64,000 nt of DNA from assembly GCF_014203235.1 (NCBI RefSeq), contig NZ_JACHIN010000014.1:266453-330452 (forward strand), given 5' to 3'. The notes under the pieces are model-generated. The model saw only the letters and a program-made list of their open reading frames with translations, did not search any database and had not been told where the DNA came from. Position 1 is the stretch's first letter; every line of letters begins with the position of its first letter. This DNA is from Nonomuraea endophytica. GTDB lineage: Bacteria > Actinomycetota > Actinomycetes > Streptosporangiales > Streptosporangiaceae. Positions 1-8,605 of the stretch are shown piece by piece. A program made the position numbers and the translations under genes.

Positions 1-27
1 CAGCCACTCCAGGCCACGGCCGGGCGA

Positions 28-1218
28 TCAGCTCGTTGTGACCTCCAGAGACTCCAGGCCGCGGATGACGTAGCCGGGCTTCCAGACCGGCTCGCGGACC
101 AGTTCCAGCTTCGGCGCCTTCTCCAGCAGGGCGCCGAAGGACTCCATGAGCTCGATCCTGGCCAACGGCGCCCCCAGGCAGAAGTGGATGCCGGCGCCGA
201 AGGAGATGTGCGGGTTGTCGGCGCGGCCCACGTCCAGGCGGTCGGGGTCGGTGAAGACCTCGGGATCGCGGTTGGCGGAGCCGAACAGCAGCGCCACCTC
301 CACGCCCTTCGGAATCGCCACGCCCTCCACCTCGATGTCCTCCAGCACCCAGCGTTCGAACATCTGCAGCGGCGTGTCCCAGCGCATCAGCTCCTCGATC
401 GCCGTGGGGAGCAGGGAGCGGTCGGCGCGCAGCCGTTCCAGCTCGGCCGGGTTCCTGAACAGCGACCACCAGCCGTTGCCGGTGACGTTCACGGTGGCCT
501 CGTGGCCGGCGTTGAGCAGCAGCACGCAGGTGCCGACCAGCTCGTCCTCGGTCAGCTCATCGATCTGGGCCAGCGCGCTGATCAGGTCCTCGCCGGGCTG
601 CCGCTTCCGCTCGCGGGCCAGGACCTTCAGGTAGTCGGCGAACTCCGCCGCCGCGCGCACCGCCGTGTGCTGGGCCTGCGGCGAAGGGTTGAGCTCGTAC
701 ATGAGGCAGATGTCGGCCGACCAGGGACGCAGCAGGTGCCGATCGGCGTCGGGGATGCCGAGCATCTCGGCGATCACCGTCACCGGCAGCGGCTCGGCCA
801 CCTCGGCGAGCAGGTCGCCGCCGCCCTCGGCGACGAAGGCGTCCACCAGCCCGCCCGCGATCTCCCGTACGCGCGGCCGCAGCGACTCGACCATCCGCGG
901 GGTGAACGCCTTGGAGACCAGGCGGCGCAGCCGCGTGTGGACGGGCGGCTCCACATCGAGCATGCCCGCGTTGACCACCCGCCAGAACTGCTCCTGGAAG
1001 TCCGGCGGCGCCTCCTGCCCGAACTCCTCGTGCGCGGCGACGTGCAGGTACGACCGGCCGAGCCGGCGATCACGCAGCAGGGCGTTGACGTCGGCGTGCC
1101 GCGAGATCAGGTACTGGCCGGTCGGCTCGAAGAAGCTGACCGGCTCGGCACGTCTCAGCTCGGCGTAGACGTCATACGGATGGGCGACGAAATCCGGATT
1201 CCACGGGTCAAAGCGCAC
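28..1218 (-). CDS. Cytochrome P450
   Basis: A 396-residue soluble bacterial P450, a heme monooxygenase that would need a separate ferredoxin and reductase, neither of which is nearby. The I-helix carries AGHEAT (about residues 237-242), the K-helix ExxR is E276-R279, and the heme loop FGAGIHFCLG puts the thiolate ligand at Cys347. The PERF-like segment (FERW) and full length indicate an intact enzyme. It starts at GTG 1218, ten bases after the stop of the terC-like gene, so the two are probably co-transcribed. The substrate cannot be read from sequence. The family is certain; a role in secondary metabolism or in xenobiotic turnover is equally possible. Confidence 0.95.
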   Translation of the reverse strand: MRFDPWNPDFVAHPYDVYAELRRAEPVSFFEPTGQYLISRHADVNALLRDRRLGRSYLHVAAHEEFGQEAPPDFQEQFWRVVNAGMLDVEPPVHTRLRRLVSKAFTPRMVESLRPRVREIAGGLVDAFVAEGGGDLLAEVAEPLPVTVIAEMLGIPDADRHLLRPWSADICLMYELNPSPQAQHTAVRAAAEFADYLKVLARERKRQPGEDLISALAQIDELTEDELVGTCVLLLNAGHEATVNVTGNGWWSLFRNPAELERLRADRSLLPTAIEELMRWDTPLQMFERWVLEDIEVEGVAIPKGVEVALLFGSANRDPEVFTDPDRLDVGRADNPHISFGAGIHFCLGAPLARIELMESFGALLEKAPKLELVREPVWKPGYVIRGLESLEVTTS

Positions 1219-1227
1219 CGCTTCATC

Positions 1228-1977
1228 CTACGAGCTGGTGCCCTGGGCTTTCTCCTGGTCAGACTGCTTGGCGTGCCTGCTGCGCATCCTGATGTTGAGC
1301 AGCTCGACGATGACCGAGAAGGCCATCGCGAAGTAGATGTAGCCCTTGGAGATGTGCTGGCCGAAGCCCTCGGCGAGGAGCACCACGCCGATCAGCACCA
1401 GGAACGACAGGGCCAGCATCTTGATGCTCGGGTGCTTGTCGACGAAGCGGCTGATCGGGCCGGAGGCGAACAGCATGACCAGCACGGACACGATCACCGC
1501 CGCGACCATCACGCCCAGTTCGTCGACCATGCCGACCGCGGTGATGACCGAGTCGAGCGAGAAGACGATGTCCAGGATCATGATCTGGATGATCACCGAG
1601 GCGAACGAGGCGACCTTGCGCTGCTTGCCGTCCTCGCCCTTCAGCTCCATGCTGTGGCCGATCTCGGTGACGCTCTTGGCCAGCAGGAACAGGCCACCGA
1701 GGATGAGGATCAGATCTCGGCCGGATATGTCATGGCCGAAGACGTTGAACAAGGGCTCGGTCAGCCTGACCACCCACGAAAGGGCGAACAACAGGAGCAG
1801 ACGGCTGATCAGTGCGGCGGCCAGACCGAGCACGCGGGCCCGGTCGCGCTGGTGCTCAGGGAGTTTCCCGGCGAGGATCGAGATGAAGATGATGTTGTCG
1901 ATCCCCAGGACGATCTCCAGGGCGACCAGGGTGAAGAACCCGATCCAGATCTCCGGGCTGCTTACCCAGTCCCACAT
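1228..1977 (-). CDS. TerC family integral membrane protein
   Basis: A polytopic membrane protein of 249 residues with about seven hydrophobic helices and the TerC signatures EIVLGIDNIIF near the N-terminus and FSLDSVITAVG in the middle. The conserved acidic residues in both helices are those thought to bind metal in this family, linked to manganese efflux or tellurite resistance. The start is ATG 1977, preceded by a strong GGAGGTG Shine-Dalgarno; the frame stays open further upstream but without hydrophobic or conserved sequence. It lies directly upstream of the P450 gene on the same strand. The transported ion is not determined here. Confidence 0.9.
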   Translation of the reverse strand: MWDWVSSPEIWIGFFTLVALEIVLGIDNIIFISILAGKLPEHQRDRARVLGLAAALISRLLLLFALSWVVRLTEPLFNVFGHDISGRDLILILGGLFLLAKSVTEIGHSMELKGEDGKQRKVASFASVIIQIMILDIVFSLDSVITAVGMVDELGVMVAAVIVSVLVMLFASGPISRFVDKHPSIKMLALSFLVLIGVVLLAEGFGQHISKGYIYFAMAFSVIVELLNIRMRSRHAKQSDQEKAQGTSS

Positions 1978-2165
1978 CGCCGCACCTCCGTTGTCGGGAA
2001 CTATCTCCCGGTACCAACGACCTAACCCCCGCAGAAGTTCACGATCCTCCTTAGTAGTTCGGATATGTCGCTGACCTGGGATGACCCATCCGCTCAGGGT
2101 GATCAACGACGGGTCGCGGCGTTAACGACACCGAACACATCACCTCGTGCGGGTGAGGTGAGGGG

Positions 2166-2196
2166 TTGCCATTTATGGCCGGGTGTCGCTTATAGT
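2166..2196 (+). promoter_or_regulatory. Candidate sigma-70-type promoter for the riboswitch-controlled gene
   Basis: TTGCCA at 2166-2171 and TATAGT at 2191-2196 with a 19-base spacer. Initiation a few bases downstream would start the transcript just before the riboswitch P1 stem at 2207. The spacer is slightly long, so this is a prediction. Confidence 0.45.
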
Positions 2197-2206
2197 GCTG
2201 CGTGTA

Positions 2207-2330
2207 GGTCATGAGTGCCAGCGACAAGCCCCGGCTAGCTGGCCGGCAACCCTCGCGTCCGCGGCGGGGTGCCCCGGGTGAAGACCTGGTCCGTCACGAG
2301 GTGTGGCGGGCAAGCGCGGGCTCCGTGGCG
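2207..2330 (+). promoter_or_regulatory. SAM-IV riboswitch
   Basis: The segment begins GGTCATGAGTGCCAGCG and continues with CCCCGG...GGCCGGCAACCCTC and GGTGCCCCGGGTGAAGACC, matching the conserved core of the actinobacterial SAM-IV aptamer as I remember it. The P1 stem is GGTC (2207-2210) with GACC (2283-2286). The downstream segment GGCAAGCGCGGGCTCC supplies the extra 3' helix and pseudoknot that separate SAM-IV from SAM-I. It sits 35-160 bases before the GTG start of the class V aminotransferase gene, so S-adenosylmethionine presumably lowers that gene's expression. The 3' boundary is approximate. Confidence 0.88.
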
Positions 2331-2364
2331 ATTCCAGGGGTCCCGACGACCCAGGAGATTCGCC

Positions 2365-3663
2365 GTGTCCACGCTGACCATCTTCAGCTCCGTCCCCGCC
2401 CAGACCCAGTCGCAGCAGCCCCGGCAGGGCGAGGCCCGTGCCATCCCGGCCGTGCTCGGCGCCGACCTGGAAGTCCCGGTCAAGGGCGGCAAGCTGGTCG
2501 GTTACGCCAACCTCGACTACGCGGCCAGCGCCCCCTGTCTGGAGCCGGTCAGCGCCGCCGTCACCGCCGCGCTCCCGGCCTACTCCAGCGTGCACCGCGG
2601 CGCCGGCTACGCCTCCCAGCTCACCACCGCCCGCTACGAGCAGGCCCGCCACACCGTCCGCGCCTTCGCCGGCGCCCGCCCCGACGACGCGGTCATCTTC
2701 ACCCGCAACACCACCGACGCCACGAACCTGCTGGCCGGCGTCCTGCCCGCGGGGACCACCACCGTGGTCTTCGACAGCGAGCACCACGCGTCACTGCTCC
2801 CCTGGGACAAGACGGTACGGCTGGCGCCGCCCGCCTTCCCCGGCGAAGCCGTCCGCCAGGCCGACGAGGCCCTCGCCGCCATCTCCGGCCCCAAGCTGCT
2901 CGTCGTCACCGCCGCCTCCAACGTCACCGGCGAACTGTGGCCCATCGCCGCCCTCGCCCACATCGCCCACCGGCACGGCGCCCGCATCCTGGTCGACGCC
3001 GCCCAGCTCGTCCCGCACCGCCAGCTCAACCTGACCGCCCTGGACCTGGACTACGTCGTCTTCTCCGGCCACAAGCTGTACGCGCCCTTCGGCGCCGGTG
3101 TGCTGATCGGGCGCCGTGACTGGCTGGCTGACGGCGAGCCGTACCTCAAGGGCGGCGGCGCGGTGAAGTCGGTCGGATCGGACGGGGAGTCCACCGAGTG
3201 GCACGACGACCCCGAGCCCCGGCACGAGGCCGGCACCCCGAACGTGATCGGCGCGATCGCGCTGGCCGCGGCGTGCGACGCGCTGAGCGCGACCGGCTGG
3301 GCGCCGCTGGTCATCGAGGAGGAGCGGCTGATCGGGCGGCTGCGCGACGGGCTCGCCACGATCGAGGGCGTGCGGGAGCTGTCGCTGTGGGGCCCCGACC
3401 ACCCGCGCGTGGGCATCGTCTCCTTCGTCGTGGACGGCTACAGCGCGCGCGAGGTCGCCGAGGCGCTGTCCGGCGAGTACGGGATCGGCGTGCGCGACGG
3501 CAAATTCTGCGCACATCCCTTCGTCAGGCATCTGCTGGGCACCGCCGACGGTGGTTGTGAGGACGGCACGGCTTCGGCGGTGCGCGCCTCGATCGGCATC
3601 GGCACCACCGACGAGCACGTCGACCGGCTGATCACCGCGCTGCGGGACCTCGCCGCCCGTTAG
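2365..3663 (+). CDS. PLP-dependent class V aminotransferase, cysteine desulfurase-like
   Basis: A fold-type I PLP enzyme of 432 residues related to cysteine desulfurases and selenocysteine lyases. It has the N-terminal LDYAASAP motif, the HHASLLPW region, the cofactor Asp in ILVDAAQ and the Schiff-base lysine in FSGHKLYAPFG. A late Cys-containing segment (KFCAHPFV) is in the place of the catalytic loop. GTG 2365 is chosen because AGGAGA lies seven bases upstream and because longer versions would run into the riboswitch. Control by SAM suggests mobilisation of sulfur from cysteine or a related thiol in methionine/cysteine metabolism. No other sulfur gene is adjacent. It converges on the DoxX gene with a 3-bp gap. 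Confidence 0.85.
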   Translation: MSTLTIFSSVPAQTQSQQPRQGEARAIPAVLGADLEVPVKGGKLVGYANLDYAASAPCLEPVSAAVTAALPAYSSVHRGAGYASQLTTARYEQARHTVRAFAGARPDDAVIFTRNTTDATNLLAGVLPAGTTTVVFDSEHHASLLPWDKTVRLAPPAFPGEAVRQADEALAAISGPKLLVVTAASNVTGELWPIAALAHIAHRHGARILVDAAQLVPHRQLNLTALDLDYVVFSGHKLYAPFGAGVLIGRRDWLADGEPYLKGGGAVKSVGSDGESTEWHDDPEPRHEAGTPNVIGAIALAAACDALSATGWAPLVIEEERLIGRLRDGLATIEGVRELSLWGPDHPRVGIVSFVVDGYSAREVAEALSGEYGIGVRDGKFCAHPFVRHLLGTADGGCEDGTASAVRASIGIGTTDEHVDRLITALRDLAAR

Positions 3664-3666
3664 GCG

Positions 3667-4371
3667 TCACTCAGGCGGGTTCTTCCTCGGCTGGTCGTCG
3701 GACATGAGCGCGTCGAGCGCCTTCATGTCGTCGTCGCTCAGGGCCGCGCCGCTGCTCGTGGCGGGCGGCGGCGTGGACTGACGCGGCACGTCGGCACGCG
3801 GCTCGGTCCCGTTGCTCGGAGCTTCGGTGGGCGGCGACTGTGTGCCGTTGCTCGGCGGGTCCGTGTCGGTGCGGGGCACTTCCCGTACCGTGCGGACATT
3901 GGTGGGCATGGTCGTGGTCGTCGTGGCGCTGCCGGTCGACTCCGGGAGCGTCTGGTCGGCCGCGCGCTTCCTCAGGAACGTTCGGACGATGCCGTCGACG
4001 CTGATCCGGCCGGCCCCGGCGGCCAGCAGGAGCAGGCAGGCGGCGCCCAGCGCGCCGACGAGCTCCCAGCCCATGTCGGTGACGAAGATGCCGTTCTTGC
4101 CGTGGACGAAGATGATCGCGCCCAGGCTGACGCACAGCAGGGCCAGCGCGGCCAGCCGGGTCAGCAGTCCGATGATCAGGAAACTGCCGCCCACGAGCTC
4201 GGCCATGGTCGTGAAACCGGCCGCGAGCTCGGGTTGGGGCACGCCGGACTGGGTGAACATCTGGGACGTCGGTCCCAGCCCGTTCTGCCATTTCTGCCAC
4301 CCGTGGGCCACGAAGATCACGCCGATGGTCACCCGCGCGATCAGGGCAGCTAGGTCGAAAGCTAGCTTCAT
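3667..4371 (-). CDS. DoxX family membrane protein with disordered C-terminal tail
   Basis: The first 130 residues form a four-helix DoxX-type membrane domain (RVTIGVIFVAHGWQKW at the start, ELVGGSFLIIGLLTRL in the middle). It is followed by about 100 residues rich in Thr, Pro, Ser and Asn with repeated SNGT motifs, ending in an acidic and then basic tail. DoxX relatives act in membrane-linked redox or thiol homeostasis, but the exact function is unknown. The start ATG 4371 begins the first membrane helix; only a G-rich stretch precedes it, so the ribosome site is weak. The tail is probably cytoplasmic or wall-facing linker and is not typical of the short family members. Confidence 0.8.
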   Translation of the reverse strand: MKLAFDLAALIARVTIGVIFVAHGWQKWQNGLGPTSQMFTQSGVPQPELAAGFTTMAELVGGSFLIIGLLTRLAALALLCVSLGAIIFVHGKNGIFVTDMGWELVGALGAACLLLLAAGAGRISVDGIVRTFLRKRAADQTLPESTGSATTTTTMPTNVRTVREVPRTDTDPPSNGTQSPPTEAPSNGTEPRADVPRQSTPPPATSSGAALSDDDMKALDALMSDDQPRKNPPE

Positions 4372-4530
4372 GGTGGTTTCTCCCCCCGTTGCGGTAATTG
4401 TCCCCCACCCCTCTGACCTGCGACTCCTCCCCATACCGTCTCTTGAACGGCCCGTTACGCCAGGGCGCGCCGTACAGAATGAAAGGACCGCACAGTAGAT
4501 CGTGCGCGAGGCCGGTGGGAGCATGGGGAA

Positions 4531-5676
4531 ATGACCGAGCGCATCATCGGGATCGGCGCAGGGGCGAAGGAACTGGCCACCGAGGACATGGTCCTCAACA
4601 TCGGCCCCCAGCACCCCTCCACCCACGGCGTGCTCCGGCTGCGGCTCACGCTCGACGGCGAGCGGATCTCCAGCGCCGAGCCCATCATCGGCTACATGCA
4701 CCGGGGCGCGGAGAAGCTGTTCGAGGTCCGCGACTACCGGCAGATCATCATGCTGGCCAACCGGCACGACTGGCTGTCCGGGTTCGCCAACGAGCTCGGC
4801 GTGGTGCTGGCCGCCGAGCGCATGCTGGGCATGGAAGTGCCGGTCAGGGCGGTGTGGGCGCGTACGTTGCTGGCCGAGCTCAACCGGGTGCTCAACCACC
4901 TGATGTTCCTCGGCTCCTACCCGCTGGAGCTGGGCGCGATCACGCCGCTCTTCTACGCCTTCGAGGAGCGCGAGCGCATCCAGGCCGTCATGGAGGAGAT
5001 CTCCGGCGGGCGCATGCACTACATGTTCAACCGCGTCGGCGGGCTCAAGGAGGAGCTGCCGCTCGGCTGGCTGGACCGCGTGGCCGAGACGGTCGCGATG
5101 ACCCGCCGCAAGGTCCCCGACATCGAGGGCCTCATCCTGCACAACGAGATCTTCCTGGCGCGCACCAAGGGCGTCGGCGTGCTCGACCGCGACACGATCA
5201 TGCAGTACGGCGTGAGCGGCCCCATAGCCAGAGCCGCCGGTGTCGACTTCGACCTGCGCCGCGACCAGCCGTACCTTGCCTACTCCGAGCTGCCGGTCAA
5301 GGTCGTCACGCGGACCGCAGGCGACTCCTACGCCCGCTTCGAGGTCCTGCTGGAGCAGGTGAAGGTCTCCCTCGACCTGGCCGAGGCCTGCGTCGACAAA
5401 CTGCGCTCACTGCCGCAAGGCCCGATCAACCAGCGCCTGCCCAAAGTGCTGAAGGTGCCCGAGGGCCACACCTACGCCTGGACGGAGAACCCGCTCGGCA
5501 TCAACGGCTACTACCTGGTCTCCAAGGGAGACAAGACGCCGTGGCGGATGAAGCTGCGCTCCGCCTCCTTCAGCAACATCCAGGTGCTGCGCGAGATCCT
5601 GCCGGGGCACCTGGTGGCCGACATGGTGGCGATCTTGGGATCCATGTTCTTCGTCGTGGGTGACATCGACAAGTGA
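4531..5676 (+). CDS. nuoD: NADH-quinone oxidoreductase subunit D homologue (solitary)
   Basis: A 381-residue homologue of the 49-kDa subunit of complex I, with the hallmark NIGPQHPSTHGVLRL near the N-terminus, YMHRGAEKL, the quinone-site region HDWLSGFANE, and the C-terminal DxVxILGS-type segment. In the complex it lines the quinone chamber with NuoB. Here no other nuo gene is near; the only co-oriented partner is an acyltransferase gene overlapping its stop by 4 bp (GTGA). That makes it likely a second, orphan copy outside the main nuo operon. Whether it assembles into complex I cannot be told. The alternative is a hydrogenase-large-subunit relative, but the nickel-binding cysteines of hydrogenases are absent. 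Confidence 0.88.
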   Translation: MTERIIGIGAGAKELATEDMVLNIGPQHPSTHGVLRLRLTLDGERISSAEPIIGYMHRGAEKLFEVRDYRQIIMLANRHDWLSGFANELGVVLAAERMLGMEVPVRAVWARTLLAELNRVLNHLMFLGSYPLELGAITPLFYAFEERERIQAVMEEISGGRMHYMFNRVGGLKEELPLGWLDRVAETVAMTRRKVPDIEGLILHNEIFLARTKGVGVLDRDTIMQYGVSGPIARAAGVDFDLRRDQPYLAYSELPVKVVTRTAGDSYARFEVLLEQVKVSLDLAEACVDKLRSLPQGPINQRLPKVLKVPEGHTYAWTENPLGINGYYLVSKGDKTPWRMKLRSASFSNIQVLREILPGHLVADMVAILGSMFFVVGDIDK

Positions 5677-6764
5677 AACGCGATAAATACGTCGACTGGC
5701 TGCGCGCACTGAGCCTGATCGTCGTCGTGGTGTGGCATTGGGCGTTCACCATCCTGCAGTGGACGCCGGACGGACCCTCGCCGACCAGCCCGCTCGGCTT
5801 CACCACCGGCCTGTGGATCCTCACCTGGCTGCTGCAGGTGCTCCCGCTGTTCTTCTACGTTGGCGGGCACGTGCACCTGCTGTCCTGGAACCGGGCCTGC
5901 GAGCGCGGCGTCGGCATCGGCGCCTTCGTGTGGCGGCGGCTACGGGCCCTGGCACTGCCCGCGCTCGGCCTGTCGGCCGCCTGGATCGCCATCGGAACCG
6001 TCGCCACCACCGTGTTCGACGCCCCGCCCTGGACCTGGCGGGTCGTGCTGCTGGTCCTCAGCCCGCTGTGGTTCATGGGCGTCTACCTGGTGCTCATCGC
6101 ACTGCTGCCGGTCGCGCTGTGGATGCACCGGCGCTATGACGTGCTCGCCCTCATCTGGCTGGGCGGCGCGGCGCTGGTCGTGGACGTGCTCCGGTTCCGC
6201 TACCACCTGGAGTGGGCCGGCTGGTTCAACATGATCATCGTGTGGGGGCTGGCGCACCAGGCCGGCTTCTTCTACGACCGCGTGGTCGCACTCCCCCGCC
6301 GCTACGACATCGGCGTGCTCTGGACCGGCCTGTTCATGCTGATCGGCCTGGTCTACTCCGGTATCTACCCGGGCTCGATGGTCGGCGTACCCGGTGAGAA
6401 GTGGTCCAACATGGCGCCGCCGACCTTCGTCATCGTCGCCCTGCTCATCTTCCAGATCGGCCTGGTCGAGGTGCTGCGCCCGGCCATGGAGCGGGTGCTG
6501 GAGAAGCCCGGATGGAAGCGGGTCAACGACACCATCAACCGGTTCGCGCTGCCGCTGTTCCTGTTCCACACCACCGGGATGGCGATCGCGCTGGGGCTCG
6601 GCTGGTGGTTGTTCGGCACGCTCGGCGGCACCATCCCGCCGGACTTCACGTGGTGGCTGGAACGCCCCCTCGCCATCCTCGGCCCCCTGATCTGCACCCT
6701 CCCGGTCATCTACCTCTTCGGCCGCAACCGCCGCAGCGTTGAACAAGTGCCTGACAAGCGTTGA
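5673..6764 (+). CDS. Membrane acyltransferase, acyltransferase-3 family
   Basis: A 363-residue polytopic protein with about ten hydrophobic helices. It opens with the family motif RDKYVDWLRALSLIVVVVWH, where the Arg and the following His are the usual active-site region of acyltransferase-3 proteins. These enzymes O-acylate sugars, lipids or antibiotics at the membrane. It starts at GTG 5673 and shares GTGA with the nuoD stop, so translation is coupled. The acceptor is unknown. The pairing with nuoD is unusual and suggests only shared expression. Confidence 0.82.
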   Translation: MKRDKYVDWLRALSLIVVVVWHWAFTILQWTPDGPSPTSPLGFTTGLWILTWLLQVLPLFFYVGGHVHLLSWNRACERGVGIGAFVWRRLRALALPALGLSAAWIAIGTVATTVFDAPPWTWRVVLLVLSPLWFMGVYLVLIALLPVALWMHRRYDVLALIWLGGAALVVDVLRFRYHLEWAGWFNMIIVWGLAHQAGFFYDRVVALPRRYDIGVLWTGLFMLIGLVYSGIYPGSMVGVPGEKWSNMAPPTFVIVALLIFQIGLVEVLRPAMERVLEKPGWKRVNDTINRFALPLFLFHTTGMAIALGLGWWLFGTLGGTIPPDFTWWLERPLAILGPLICTLPVIYLFGRNRRSVEQVPDKR

Positions 6765-6785
6765 ACGGCACCGTAACCTGGAGCC

Positions 6786-6983
6786 ATGACGAACATCGGC
6801 TTCCGGGCGACGCCGGACGACGAGCGGATCATCAAAAGCGCGATGCACGAGGGTGAGAACACCACGGACGTCATCCGGCGGGCACTGCGCCTGCTGGATC
6901 GACAAGCATGGCTGGAGCAGGCCCGCGCCGACGCCGCGCGACTGGCCGACGAGGACCTCTCCACGGAACCGGACGCATGGTGA
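6786..6983 (+). CDS. Ribbon-helix-helix antitoxin of a MazF-type pair
   Basis: A 65-residue protein beginning with a short beta-strand (NIGFRAT) and two helices containing TTDVIRRALRLLD, the shape of a ribbon-helix-helix DNA-binding domain. The C-terminus is acidic and helical (ADAARLADEDLSTEP), as expected of a toxin-neutralising tail. It starts 21 bases after the acyltransferase stop and overlaps the toxin start by 7 bp. It would repress its own operon and neutralise the downstream RNase. Confidence 0.72.
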   Translation: MTNIGFRATPDDERIIKSAMHEGENTTDVIRRALRLLDRQAWLEQARADAARLADEDLSTEPDAW

Positions 6984-7297
6984 TCAGAGGCGCGGTCTAC
7001 CGCGTTGACCTGGGCGAGGCCAAACGCGGCCACGAGCAGCGCGGCAAGCGCTACGGACTGGTGGTGAGCCCCAGCGACATGGCCTGGAGCGTGGTGACCG
7101 TCATTCCGACGTCGACCAGCGCACAGCCCTCCCTCTATCGACCCGAGATCGACCTGCTCGGCACCCCTACACGTTTCCTGGTGGACCAGATTCGCACCAT
7201 CGACACCGACTACATCCGCGGTGAAGCCGTCTACTACCTTGGTGGGGACGAGTTGGCCGCCGTCGAAAGCGCGCTCACCCGCTACCTTGAGCTCTGA
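6977..7297 (+). CDS. MazF/PemK-type endoribonuclease toxin
   Basis: A 106-residue MazF-fold protein: it starts RGAVYRVDLGEAKRGHEQ, has KRYGLVVSP, then the beta-strand VVTVIPTSTS and the segment FLVDQIRTID that carries the conserved catalytic Arg/Thr region. MazF toxins cut single-stranded RNA at short motifs. ATG 6977 overlaps the antitoxin gene; GTG 6980 (GTGA overlap) is an alternative. Its 3' end overlaps the convergent DUF3180 gene by 16 bp. The two-gene layout supports a complete type II toxin-antitoxin module. Confidence 0.85.
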   Translation: MVIRGAVYRVDLGEAKRGHEQRGKRYGLVVSPSDMAWSVVTVIPTSTSAQPSLYRPEIDLLGTPTRFLVDQIRTIDTDYIRGEAVYYLGGDELAAVESALTRYLEL

Positions 7298-7743
7298 CGC
7301 TCGGCTTCTGGGTCCTTGGGGATGCGGCAGGAGTGTTCGAGGAAGAGGGCGGCGCCGATCAGGACGACGAAGGCCAGGAACGAGCCCGTGGCGACGAAGA
7401 ACTCGGCCCGGGGCGTCGACCTGGTCAGCATCGACATGGTGTGCAGCGAGAACCCGGCGAAGATCCCGGCGAACACCGCCCCCACGTACGCCGAAGCCTT
7501 GGCCAGCGCGGCCAGACGGGCCACCGCCAGGGGTTCCACCGGCTTGGTGCCCGGCCTGCGGGCGATGCGCGCCCGCGTCATCCACGCGCTGTAAGCCTCT
7601 CCGACGGCCAGCAGCAGCACGGTCGGAATCGCGGTCCATGGAATCACCGGCAGGTCGGAGTAGACCTGCCGCACCAGAATCCACGTGAGCAGGGCCAGCA
7701 CGACGACGATCCCGACGAGCACGCCGGGTTTGGTGGGTCTCAA
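7282..7743 (-). CDS. DUF3180 domain membrane protein
   Basis: A 153-residue protein with four hydrophobic helices in two pairs (about residues 8-25, 35-52, 80-100 and 112-132), separated by a basic loop. It is the family that follows folK in many actinobacteria. The TTG start at 7743 shares TTGA with the folK stop and begins the conserved RPTKPGVLVG; no ATG or GTG fits better. Function unknown; the constant position at the end of the folate operon points to co-expression rather than a proven folate role. Confidence 0.8.
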   Translation of the reverse strand: MRPTKPGVLVGIVVVLALLTWILVRQVYSDLPVIPWTAIPTVLLLAVGEAYSAWMTRARIARRPGTKPVEPLAVARLAALAKASAYVGAVFAGIFAGFSLHTMSMLTRSTPRAEFFVATGSFLAFVVLIGAALFLEHSCRIPKDPEAERQSSR

Positions 7744-8243
7744 GCCGGCCCCTGCAGCTTCAGGTCCTCGCGCAGCCACACCCCGGTCCGGTCGAGCCCG
7801 GCGAGCAGGTCGGCCACCCGCCCCCGCCCGGGAATCTGACCGTCGGGATCCACCTGTGCCCACGGCACCAGCACGAACGCCCGCTCGTGCGCCCGAGGAT
7901 GCGGCAGCGTCAGCTCGGGGTCGTCGCTGATCACCGCTCCGACGACGAGCAGGTCCACGTCGAGCGTGCGGGCGCCCCACCGCTCCGCCCGTACCCGGCC
8001 GAAGGCGTTCTCCACGCTCTGCGCCCGGTCGAGCAGCATCTGTGGCTGCAACTTCGCCTCCGCGATGATCACCGCGTTCAGGTACGGCTTCTGCCCCTCC
8101 GGCCCACCCACCGGGTCCGTCTCGTACACCGGCGAGGCCGCGACGAACTCCAGCCCCGGCGCGTCGAACAGCGTGTCGACCGCGCCCTGCAACGTCTGGA
8201 AACGCTGCCCGAGATTGCTGCCCAGCGCGAGAACCACTTTCAT
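7740..8243 (-). CDS. folK: 6-hydroxymethyl-dihydropterin pyrophosphokinase (HPPK)
   Basis: Transfers pyrophosphate from ATP to 6-hydroxymethyl-7,8-dihydropterin, the step before dihydropteroate synthase. The N-terminal ALGSNLGQR, the YETDPVGGPEGQ loop and the signature RWGARTLDVDLL with the Mg-binding Asp pair are present. Normal length (167 residues). It overlaps folB by 4 bp upstream and DUF3180 by 4 bp downstream, so the block is tightly coupled. Confidence 0.96.
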   Translation of the reverse strand: MKVVLALGSNLGQRFQTLQGAVDTLFDAPGLEFVAASPVYETDPVGGPEGQKPYLNAVIIAEAKLQPQMLLDRAQSVENAFGRVRAERWGARTLDVDLLVVGAVISDDPELTLPHPRAHERAFVLVPWAQVDPDGQIPGRGRVADLLAGLDRTGVWLREDLKLQGPA

Positions 8244-8605
8244 AGCCGGCTCCGTTCGATCGTGACCACGACGTCGTCGAAGGGCAGCGGGATCGGCGCC
8301 GCCGGCTTGTGCACGCTCACCTCGGCCCGCTCCACCAGCTCAGAGGCCAGGCAGACGTCGGCCAGCCGCTGGGCCAGCGTCTCGATCAGCTCGACCGGCT
8401 CGCCCTCGACGACCTTGACCAGCGCCTCGGCCAGTTCACCGTAGTGAACGGTGAGCGTGAGGTCGTCGCCGGCCGCCGCCGGGGCGGTGTCGAGGAACAG
8501 CGTCACGTCGAGCACGAACTCCTGGCCCAGCTCGCGCTCGGCGGCCAGCACCCCGTGGCGGCCACGGGCGCGCAGGCCTTTCAGCGTGATGCGGTCAGCG
8601 GTCAA
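8240..8605 (-). CDS. folB: Dihydroneopterin aldolase
   Basis: Cleaves dihydroneopterin to hydroxymethyl-dihydropterin and glycolaldehyde. The family motifs GLRARGRHGVLAAERELGQ and VHYGELAEALV are clear, with the late Lys in VHKPAAPIP. The TTG start at 8605 is preferred because it gives the usual N-terminus just before DRITLKGLRARG; an ATG at 8623 would add six residues. It overlaps the upstream NTF2-like gene by 11 bp and folK by 4 bp. Confidence 0.93.
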   Translation of the reverse strand: MTADRITLKGLRARGRHGVLAAERELGQEFVLDVTLFLDTAPAAAGDDLTLTVHYGELAEALVKVVEGEPVELIETLAQRLADVCLASELVERAEVSVHKPAAPIPLPFDDVVVTIERSRL

